Source of the DNA: Planctomycetota bacterium
Lineage (GTDB): Bacteria > Planctomycetota > Phycisphaerae > Sedimentisphaerales > Anaerobacaceae
Length of the DNA stretch: 13,218 nucleotides
Assembly: GCA_023139715.1 (NCBI GenBank)
Contig: JAGLNB010000162.1
Coordinates: forward strand, 1-13,218
Direction of reading: 5' to 3'
Shown: positions 6,663-11,335 of the stretch, in pieces
How the letters are laid out: the number at the start of each line of letters is the position of its first letter
How positions within the stretch are numbered: position 1 is the first letter of the stretch
Program-made: the position numbers and the translations under genes
The notes under the pieces: generated by a model
Told to the model about the DNA's origin: nothing
The model's database searches: none
What the model saw: only the letters and a program-made list of their open reading frames with translations

Positions 6663-6841
6663 AATCGTTTTGCTTTTCGCAGTTTTTCAGCTGTGTTAAA
6701 TGCGATTTGGTGGCGTTTGATTCGCTCAATTGGCGAGCGCTTTAGATTAGCTTCTAACATATCAATATCGATACCAGCTTCAGCTGCTGCGAGAATTTCA
6801 TCTTTTTCGGTATCGTCTGTCCTGTTTTGCCCGGATTGCAT
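6659..6841 (-). CDS. Small helical partner of the nucleotidyltransferase
   Basis: The 60-residue protein is acidic at the N-terminus and basic at the C-terminus. The core 'DIDMLEANLKRSPIERIKRHQ' and 'FNTAEKLRKAKR' is predicted to be helical. Short proteins with a '(S/T)P.ER(I/L)..H' core are often encoded directly before stand-alone nucleotidyltransferases of this type (recall, not searched). The stop overlaps the next ATG as ATGA, which is strong evidence that it is a real coupled gene. No clear SD precedes its ATG, and the upstream 50 bp are very A/T-rich. It may act as an antitoxin or a substrate-guiding subunit (inference). It is too small for a HEPN domain, so this is not a HEPN/MNT pair. 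Confidence 0.65.
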   Translation of the reverse strand: MQSGQNRTDDTEKDEILAAAEAGIDIDMLEANLKRSPIERIKRHQIAFNTAEKLRKAKRL

Positions 6842-7007
6842 AATATTTCAAGAATAATTAAATAATTTTTTAATAATAATTATGTTTATGATATATCCTG
6901 CACAGCGTTTATTCAAGTGTTTTGAAGGATTTTGGGGAGTAGATTTATTCAAAATTGCCTCAAAAACAAGGATATATGTGTTTTTTTGAAATTTTTTGTG
7001 ATTTCTT

Positions 7008-7036
7008 TTGAAAAAAACTTCGATATTTAGTACACT
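7008..7036 (+). promoter_or_regulatory. Predicted sigma70-type promoter of the small RNA
   Basis: TTGAAA (7008-7013), a 17-base spacer and TACACT (7031-7036) predict a start at about 7043-7045, two or three bases before the closing stem of the RNA fold. That agreement between promoter and structure is the main reason for believing it. Confidence 0.6.
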
Positions 7037-7043
7037 TAACCGT

Positions 7044-7140
7044 TAGAAAGCGGGTAAGTCCTGTGATGTGCCTTGAGTGTTCCCTTCCATAGGTTGGCTG
7101 ATAGCTCAGGGAGGATCGGCATTATAGGGGCCGCTTTTTT
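7044..7140 (+). ncRNA. Candidate structured small RNA, family not recognised
   Basis: About 97 nt with three stacked stems. The closing stem is AAAGCGG (7047-7053) with CCGCTTT (7131-7137). The middle stem is a 10-bp pairing of CCTGTGATGT (7060-7069) with GCATTATAGG (7119-7128). The upper stem is CCTTGAG (7071-7077) with CTCAGGG (7105-7111). The 27-base apical region is pyrimidine-rich (GTTCCCTTCC) and can form only small hairpins. The middle and upper stems contain four G-U pairs, which would be A-C mismatches on the other strand, so the plus strand is the transcribed one. The closing stem runs into TTTTTT and doubles as an intrinsic terminator. It lacks the SRP RNA domain IV motif and is too short for 6S, tmRNA or RNase P RNA. 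It lies between the two minus-strand accessory transcription units, with its 3' end touching the DUF3800 stop codon. Confidence 0.65.
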
Positions 7141-7808
7141 TATTGGTAGTTTTGTGGTGGTAAATATTCGGTCTCATATCTTATTTTGCTGCTGTATGTT
7201 CTGTACCAATCGCAGTCTCCGATTTCGTATTTCCTGAAAATTCCCCAACAGAATAAATCTACTGCCTGCAATCCGGCATTTTCATGGGAATTCAGGTGTT
7301 CGGGAGTAAAGCTGGTATTCAATGGCAGCAAAGCCTCGATTTGGTGTTGGACATATTGATTGAAATCCTTTATTTCGTCTCTGTTTTTACTTCTATCTAC
7401 TACCAGCTTGACGTTCGTAAAAGTTGTTCGCAGAGGTAGTTTTTCGATGAGAAAGCGAGCAAGGAAATTATAAAGTTTACTCTTTGAAGTTTTTGTACGC
7501 AGATGTTTTTCTACTCTTTTTTTGTTTAGAACCACTGTATATAATGACCAGTCGTCAATTTTGAGTTGTTTGAAAAAGTACTTTTTTATTTCGATACTTG
7601 TTTTTGCACCTTTCAATTCCTGAATACGGCAATCTTGTTTCTTTTTTCGATTTATTCTGTGTTTAAGTGTCCTGCGGACAGCTTTTTTGAAATGTTTTTG
7701 CGATGTTTGTTTATTGCACACTAATAAAGTGATGACGAATTTTTTTGTGGTTTTGGCCTTAGTAAAATCGAATCCAAGATCGCCGGATTCATCAAGGTAA
7801 ATAATCAT
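7140..7808 (-). CDS. DUF3800 family protein
   Basis: The 222-residue basic protein has all the hallmark DUF3800 blocks. 'MIIYLDESGD' is at the N-terminus (D6, E7, S8, G9). 'IQELKG' carries E64. 'VKLVVDRSKN' carries D138. 'HLNSHENAGLQAVDLFCWGI' carries H171, S174, Q181 and D184. The spaced carboxylates suggest an RNase H-like nuclease fold (family inference). DUF3800 genes are frequent in mobile and phage-defence regions, but their substrate is not established. The start is the ATG at 7808; only a weak AGAAAG precedes it. The TAA overlaps the T run that ends the plus-strand small RNA, so transcription of the two converges. The long arm 'FKKAVRRTLKHRINRKKK' is strongly basic and may bind nucleic acid. 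Confidence 0.85.
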   Translation of the reverse strand: MIIYLDESGDLGFDFTKAKTTKKFVITLLVCNKQTSQKHFKKAVRRTLKHRINRKKKQDCRIQELKGAKTSIEIKKYFFKQLKIDDWSLYTVVLNKKRVEKHLRTKTSKSKLYNFLARFLIEKLPLRTTFTNVKLVVDRSKNRDEIKDFNQYVQHQIEALLPLNTSFTPEHLNSHENAGLQAVDLFCWGIFRKYEIGDCDWYRTYSSKIRYETEYLPPQNYQ

Positions 7809-7992
7809 CTGTTTTAACTTTCTGGTTGTTGACTGTTCTTTTATTTATAATCTTCCATTGATGCAGTTAATCTATATAGTGCGATTTTCTTTTGATGGCA
7901 AAGAGAAAATGGCTAACAATTCCTTTTTTTCTATCAAATGCTCGTTAATCATTGCAACAATTGGACTTACAAAATAATAAGCTGTCAACTAA

Positions 7993-8075
7993 GTGATGGC
8001 AGGGCTAACCGAAATAAAATAAAACACGAAAAATCCTTTTTAAAATCAGCGAAATCAGTGAAATCTGCGATTAAA
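7993..8075 (-). repeat. Composite repeat, inverted copy
   Basis: Read on the minus strand it gives TTTAATCGCAGATTTCACTG, ATTTCGCTGATTTTAAAAAGG, a T-rich linker and GGTTAGCCCTGCCA. This is the same order and nearly the same sequence as 5903-5975 on the plus strand. The two form a long-range inverted pair across the accessory genes. Confidence 0.65.
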
Positions 8076-8090
8076 CAAAAATAGATTCTT

Positions 8091-8150
8091 AGAAATCCGT
8101 GTTACCTGTCCTGAGCAACGTCGAAGGAATCCGTGAAATCCGTGGTTAAA
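8091..8150 (-). repeat. CCACGGATTTCACGGATT repeat interrupted by a nested unit
   Basis: The minus strand reads TTTAACCACGGATTTCACGG, then the TTCGAC-family unit, then CACGGATTTCTAAG. The bases AATCCGTG (plus strand) are present exactly on both sides of the interruption, at 8094-8101 and 8128-8135. Confidence 0.55.
8105..8128 (-). repeat. TTCGAC...GCTCAGGACAGG dispersed repeat, nested copy
   Basis: The minus strand reads TCCTTCGACGTTGCTCAGG then ACAGG, differing from copy 1 (5262-5285) at only a few positions. It sits inside the CACGGATT repeat. Confidence 0.65.
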
Positions 8151-8160
8151 AAAACACTGA

Positions 8161-8188
8161 CCCTGCCATAGTGATGGCAGGGCTAACC
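8161..8188 (-). repeat. GGTTAGCCCTGCC hairpin, right inverted copy
   Basis: A perfect 9-bp stem, CCCTGCCAT (8161-8169) with ATGGCAGGG (8174-8182), has a 4-base loop and is followed by CTAACC. It is the mirror-oriented counterpart of 5829-5850. Confidence 0.6.
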
Positions 8189-8218
8189 GGAAAAATGCAA
8201 AAAATCTTTTTTAATAGA

Positions 8219-8240
8219 CCCTTCGGCAAGCTCAGGGTGA
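8219..8240 (+). repeat. TTCGGCAAGCTCAGGGTGA dispersed repeat
   Basis: CCCTTCGGCAAGCTCAGGG followed by TGA is an imperfect palindrome (CCCTT... / ...AGGG) of the same TTCGA-GCTCAGG family, in the plus orientation. Confidence 0.55.
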
Positions 8241-8280
8241 CCCGTCTTCGTCTTCGACTACGCCGTGGCAGGCAAAATTG

Positions 8281-8318
8281 AGATTGCCGCGGCAGAAAAA
8301 CTGCCTCGCAATGACGGG
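8281..8318. repeat. TTGCC...CTCGCAATGACGG dispersed element
   Basis: AGATTGCCGCGGCAG, AAAAA and CTGCCTCGCAAT form an imperfect hairpin ending in GACGGG. Elements ending CTCGCAATGACGG are common dispersed palindromes in bacterial genomes (recall). There is one copy in the window. Confidence 0.4.
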
Positions 8319-8358
8319 AAAAGAATTGAGAATTTGGAATTAAGAATTTAGAAAACAC

Positions 8359-8375
8359 TCGCCGCAAAGCGGCGA
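8359..8375 (-). terminator. Hairpin downstream of the TauE-type gene
   Basis: TCGCCGC (8359-8365) pairs perfectly with GCGGCGA (8369-8375) with a 3-base loop. On the minus strand it is followed by GTGTTTTCT. It may terminate the gene ending at 8420, although the T run is weak and AATT-rich repeat arms (8335-8415) surround it. Confidence 0.4.
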
Positions 8376-8419
8376 CTCCACAATTCTACATTCTACACTC
8401 TTAATTCTACATTCAAAAA

Positions 8420-8779
8420 TCATTTTGCGAAAATCATTCTCAATGAAACAATAAATAAAACCACGCCAAAAATTTTGCGAATTATGGCTTCCGGAATGAC
8501 AACCGCAAATTTGGCACCAACCAAACCACCAATAAAAAAGCCAATACAAATAAATGCGGCAATCTTAAAATCAACAAAGCCAGATTTGTAATACGTCCAC
8601 GCAGCGAGAAGGCCAATCGGAGGAACCATTAAAGCCAACGCAGTGCCTTGAGCTAAATGCTGAGATAAACCAAAGCCGAGAACCAAAGCTGGAATAATAA
8701 TGCTCGCTCCGCCAATGCCAACCAGGCCGCTAAAAACTCCGGCAGTTATGCCAAGAAGTAAATATAAAAAAATGGTCAT
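8420..8779 (-). CDS. TauE/SafE-family half-size membrane permease
   Basis: The 119-residue, very hydrophobic protein has about four transmembrane helices (roughly 3-19, 26-44, 47-63 and 69-117 with a break). The glycine-rich first-helix signature 'GVFSGLVGIGGASIIIPAL' (14-32) is diagnostic for the TauE/SafE (DUF81) sulfite/anion exporter family. Full members have two such halves (about 250 residues). This one encodes a single half and ends cleanly at a TGA. Stand-alone half-size members are known and are presumed to dimerise. The ATG has AGGA eight bases upstream. It is flanked by repeats on both sides and no sulfur gene is near, so the substrate is unknown. Confidence 0.82.
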   Translation of the reverse strand: MTIFLYLLLGITAGVFSGLVGIGGASIIIPALVLGFGLSQHLAQGTALALMVPPIGLLAAWTYYKSGFVDFKIAAFICIGFFIGGLVGAKFAVVIPEAIIRKIFGVVLFIVSLRMIFAK

Positions 8780-8832
8780 AATTCAGTTCCTAAAGAAAGC
8801 TAAAAACTTAAAGTGTAAAACTTAAAACAAAA

Positions 8833-8856
8833 GCCCTGTAGTGAGCAAAGTCGAAC
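8833..8856 (-). repeat. TTCGAC-family dispersed repeat between trpC and the permease gene
   Basis: The minus strand reads GTTCGACTTTGCTCACTACA then GGGC, a diverged copy of the TTCGAC...GCTCA unit. It is framed by imperfect AAAACTTAAA / TTTAGTTTTAAAC arms. Confidence 0.5.
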
Positions 8857-8940
8857 TATTCAAAACTTAAAACTTTCAGATGACGCTGAAATTGGCCAGT
8901 GGCAGCTTTGAATTTTAAGCTGTGGTTTTTAGCTTTTAGT

Positions 8941-8975
8941 TTTAAACTTTAAACTTTAAACTTTAAACTTTAAAC
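8941..8975. repeat. Five perfect tandem TTTAAAC heptamers
   Basis: Exactly five head-to-tail copies of the 7-mer lie immediately 3' of the trpC stop. They are preceded by related TTTTTAGCTTTTAG sequence that is complementary to AGCTAAAAACTTAAA around 8799. A copy-number-variable microsatellite is likely. Confidence 0.8.
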
Positions 8976-8979
8976 TTCT

Positions 8980-9783
8980 TTATCCAAACAGTTCAGCGAA
9001 TTTTTTGTAAATATCGCCGCTGGCACATAAAGCTCGGCCAATTAAAACGGCTCCTACGCCAAGCGATATTAATCTCTCAACGTCAGCTCGCTCGTTAATG
9101 CCGCTTTCAGCGACAAGCTCTCTGCTGTTTTTGACAAGTTTGGCCAGCCGCTCAGTAGTATTAAAATCAACTTTCATAGTATTCAAATTGCGATTGTTAA
9201 TGCCAATTACGCAGCGATGTTTTTTATTATTGCCGACGAAATCACGAACTTTCAAAAGCATTTTGGATTCGTGAGCTTCAAGTAAAACAGTTAAACCAAG
9301 CTCATCTGCGGTCTGCATTAAAGATGAAAGCTCGTCAGGCGAAAGTACGCGGGCTATTAACAGGATGGCATCGGCTCCGGCGGCACGTGCTTCGTAAATC
9401 TGCCACGGGTCAATAATGAAATCCTTTCGCAAAATCGGCAGAGCAACGGCTTGCTTTATCCGCTCTATGTATTCGAGCCGGCCTTGAAAATATTTCTCGT
9501 CAGTTAAAACGCTAATCGCATCGGCGCCGCAGCTTTGATAAGTTCTGGCAATCTCAACGGCATCGAAATCTTTGCGAATCACGCCGGCTGAAGGCGAAGC
9601 ACGCTTGACCTCGGCAATGACATTCAGGCCGCGCTTGTTCGGCTTGGAAACAGCGGTATAAAAATCACGGCAGGGCGGCGTTGAAGCAATCTGCTTTTTC
9701 AACTGCTCTAAACTGATTGCGGATTTGCGAATCGCAACTTCACTGCGTTTGTTTTCTATTATCTGGTCTAATATGTTTGCCAA
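8980..9783 (-). CDS. trpC: Indole-3-glycerol phosphate synthase
   Basis: The 267-residue TIM barrel converts CdRP to indole-3-glycerol phosphate in tryptophan synthesis. Catalytic and binding residues are all visible: E58 and K60 in 'AEVKRASPS', K120 in 'RKDF', E169 in 'LLEAH', N197 in 'INNRNL', and E225-S226 in 'ESGI'. The phosphate-binding 'GVGAVLIGRAL' lies near the C-terminus. Length is normal for a monofunctional enzyme. It starts with TTG, and the AAAGGAG six bases upstream lies inside the last codons of the DUF1844 gene. The upstream stop is one base before this start, so translation is probably coupled. No other trp gene is in the window, so the pathway genes are dispersed here. Confidence 0.96.
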   Translation of the reverse strand: MANILDQIIENKRSEVAIRKSAISLEQLKKQIASTPPCRDFYTAVSKPNKRGLNVIAEVKRASPSAGVIRKDFDAVEIARTYQSCGADAISVLTDEKYFQGRLEYIERIKQAVALPILRKDFIIDPWQIYEARAAGADAILLIARVLSPDELSSLMQTADELGLTVLLEAHESKMLLKVRDFVGNNKKHRCVIGINNRNLNTMKVDFNTTERLAKLVKNSRELVAESGINERADVERLISLGVGAVLIGRALCASGDIYKKFAELFG

Positions 9784-9784
9784 A

Positions 9785-10174
9785 TCAATCTCCTTTGCCA
9801 GCTAATTGGACATAGGCCATTCGTATCTGGCCGAGTGTGTTTTCGAGAACCTTTGCTTCGTCCTCATCCAAATTACCTTTGGTCTTTTCCTGGAGCGTTT
9901 CGAGCATATCAATATTGTATTTTGCCAATTCCAAATCCGGTTCCTTTTTCTGGCCTTCAATTTCAAGAGCGCCGAGAGCAAATAAGGCCTGCGTTACGAG
10001 CATACTTACAAGGGCTGCAAATGTGCCTTTGGGCAGAGGGCCGCGAGCAGATTTATCTGCATCTTTTTTCTCTTCGGTTTTTTCGGCAGCGGCCAGTTTT
10101 TCTTTGTCCTTTTGTGCCTGCTGCTTCCAGTCGTCATCGACTATGATTTTTTTCTCTTCTTTTTCGTTGGCCAT
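9785..10174 (-). CDS. DUF1844 family protein
   Basis: The 129-residue protein has a charged, disordered Lys/Glu-rich first 45 residues. A compact helical DUF1844 domain follows: 'FAALVSMLVTQALFALGAL' (52-70), then 'LELAKYNIDMLETLQEKTKGNLDEDEAKVLE' (81-111) with the hallmark 'IDML..L..KT.GNL..E' and a terminal 'LGQIRMAYVQL'. The family's function is unknown. It is typically a small soluble protein near translation or biosynthesis genes in Planctomycetes, Acidobacteria and Deltaproteobacteria (recall). The ATG has AAAGGAG eight bases upstream. It lies 35 bp after smpB and one base before trpC, so the three form one operon. Confidence 0.9.
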   Translation of the reverse strand: MANEKEEKKIIVDDDWKQQAQKDKEKLAAAEKTEEKKDADKSARGPLPKGTFAALVSMLVTQALFALGALEIEGQKKEPDLELAKYNIDMLETLQEKTKGNLDEDEAKVLENTLGQIRMAYVQLAGKGD

Positions 10175-10209
10175 AATTAAAACTCCTTTGGGTTTGTTGT
10201 TATTAACAA

Positions 10210-10689
10210 TTAACCATTTTTATACTTTTTTATGCTTCTGTCCACATCTCTTTTTTGCTGGCGTTCGGCAATGGTATGGCGTTTGTCGTATTGCCGCTTG
10301 CCTTTTGCCAGAGCAAGCTCCACTTTTACGAGAGAGCGGCTGTTAAAATAAATCCGTAAAGGAACAAAAGTAAAGCCGCGCTGCTGGAGCTTGACTTTTA
10401 TTTTTTGTATTTGCTGCTTGTGCAAAAGCAGTTTGCGTTTTCTGGTCGGCTCATGATTATTGGCATCAGATGCCTGCTGGTAATGAGCGATTTTGGCTCC
10501 CACGAGCCAGCATTGTTGGCCTTCGATTCGGGCGTAAGAGCCCTCCAACTCGGCTGTTCCGGCTCGAAGAGATTTTACCTCGGTTCCCAAAAGCGAAAGG
10601 CCAGCTTCGAACTTTTCGACAAGCTCGTAATTGTGGTACGCCTTTTTATTGACCGCCACCTGACCGGATTTGTCCTTGCTCTTAACCAT
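10210..10689 (-). CDS. smpB: SsrA-binding protein SmpB
   Basis: The 159-residue protein binds tmRNA and delivers it to stalled ribosomes for trans-translation. Conserved blocks are 'NKKAYHNYEL', 'GLSLLGTEVKSLRAG', 'YARIEG', 'HEPTRKRKLLLHK', 'VPLRIYFNSRSLVKVELALAKGK' and the basic C-terminal tail 'YDKRHTIAERQQKRDVDRSIKK', which enters the decoding centre. The ATG at 10689 gives normal length. A TTG at 10746 would add 19 residues that match nothing in the family and lies upstream of the predicted promoter, so it is rejected. It is the first gene of the operon with DUF1844 and trpC. No tmRNA gene was recognised in the window. Confidence 0.97.
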   Translation of the reverse strand: MVKSKDKSGQVAVNKKAYHNYELVEKFEAGLSLLGTEVKSLRAGTAELEGSYARIEGQQCWLVGAKIAHYQQASDANNHEPTRKRKLLLHKQQIQKIKVKLQQRGFTFVPLRIYFNSRSLVKVELALAKGKRQYDKRHTIAERQQKRDVDRSIKKYKNG

Positions 10690-10700
10690 ATAATCGCAAT

Positions 10701-10729
10701 ATGATACAGCCAAAACAGGGATTTTGCAA
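10701..10729 (-). promoter_or_regulatory. Predicted promoter of the smpB operon
   Basis: On the minus strand TTGCAA (10729-10724), 17 bases, then TATCAT (10706-10701). Only 11 bases separate the -10 from the smpB ATG, so the predicted start leaves a leader of about 4-5 nt with no room for an SD. Indeed no SD is present. This supports a near-leaderless mRNA and the ATG chosen for smpB. Confidence 0.55.
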
Positions 10730-10910
10730 GAATAACGTGGCTGCAAGTCAAATAAGACGGCTCGTTTGTTGTGCTAAAAGTCCAATAATAAATGCAAAGA
10801 AAAACTTGCTATTTGCAAAAAATATCTAAGAAAGAAGCTGCTTATTAACGATATAAGAACTGGGGAATCTTTTTCATGGAAATATAATTTTATTTTGGAT
10901 GTGATATTAA

Positions 10911-11312
10911 ATGCAAACTAACGGAAAAGACACTAACAAAATCAGTAGAATACTGCTTATCGAAGATGAACGCGATGTTCAGAAGGTTATTGCCAAACGG
11001 CTTATGACGGCTGGCTTTGAGGTGCTTTGCGCAGACGACGGCTATCGCGGCGTTGAAATGATACATAATGAGCGGCCGGATTTGGTCGTTCTGGATCTGC
11101 AACTGCCGGCCGGCAGCGGTCTGACAGTTCTAAAAAATATGAGAATGTCAGCTCACACAAGATATACACCGGTAGTGGTTCTCACCGGCATCAGCGATGA
11201 GGCGTTAAAACAAAAAGTTATCGAGGCTGGTGTTGATGCGTATATCGAAAAGCCATACGAGCCGAATATGTTCATAAAAACCATCCACGATATTTTGAAT
11301 GACAACGGTTAG
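10911..11312 (+). CDS. Single-domain response regulator (CheY-like receiver)
   Basis: The 133-residue protein is a complete receiver domain without an output domain. Acidic pocket E18-D19, phospho-acceptor D62 in 'LVVLDLQLP', switch T92 in 'VVVLTG' and K114 in 'IEKPYEP' are all present. It should act by phosphotransfer or by protein-protein contact. It faces the receiver-kinase gene tail-to-tail with 23 bp between stops, which suggests one signalling module, although the genes are on separate transcripts. The SD is weak (GGATGTGAT about 8-14 bases upstream). A TATAAT at 10883-10888 could be a -10, but no good -35 precedes it. Confidence 0.93.
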   Translation: MQTNGKDTNKISRILLIEDERDVQKVIAKRLMTAGFEVLCADDGYRGVEMIHNERPDLVVLDLQLPAGSGLTVLKNMRMSAHTRYTPVVVLTGISDEALKQKVIEAGVDAYIEKPYEPNMFIKTIHDILNDNG

Positions 11313-11335
11313 CAGCTTTACTGTTCCTAAGCCGA

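Larger units (their letters stand above)
7809..8419. other. Right repeat-rich intergenic zone, no convincing gene
   Basis: About 610 bp between DUF3800 and the TauE-type gene. Bases 7809-7990 show nothing recognisable. From 7993 on it is nearly continuous repeats: inverted composite repeat (7993-8075), CACGGATT repeat with nested unit (8091-8150), hairpin (8161-8182), REP-like copy (8219-8240), CGTCTTCG relative (8241-8262), TGCCTCGCAATGACGG element (8281-8318), and alternating AATT-rich arms around a hairpin (8335-8415). The short open frames here span these repeats and are not considered genes. Confidence 0.6.

Noticed and set aside
6434..6857. Plus-strand open frames over the nucleotidyltransferase pair
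   Set aside because: Arg- and Phe-rich shadow translations; the minus strand has the coupled ATGA overlap and a real fold signature.
7044..7140. SRP (4.5S), 6S, tmRNA or a known riboswitch
   Set aside because: The apical part lacks the SRP GGAA / AGCA-CAGG motif. The length and bulges do not fit 6S or tmRNA, and no plus-strand gene follows to be controlled by a riboswitch. A chance GGAAGGGA on the minus strand has no matching partner arm.
5345..8419. Insertion sequence or integron
   Set aside because: No transposase, integrase or paired terminal inverted repeat typical of an IS; only short dispersed repeats are visible.
9837..10346. Open frame on the plus strand across the DUF1844 gene
   Set aside because: Shadow of DUF1844 and the end of smpB; serine-rich low-complexity translation without domain or start signal.
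10690..10746. Upstream TTG start adding 19 residues to SmpB
   Set aside because: The added residues match nothing in the family, lie over the predicted promoter, and no SD precedes them.
11313..11335. Bidirectional terminator between the convergent regulator and kinase genes
   Set aside because: The 23 bp between the stops show no stable hairpin or T run on either strand.
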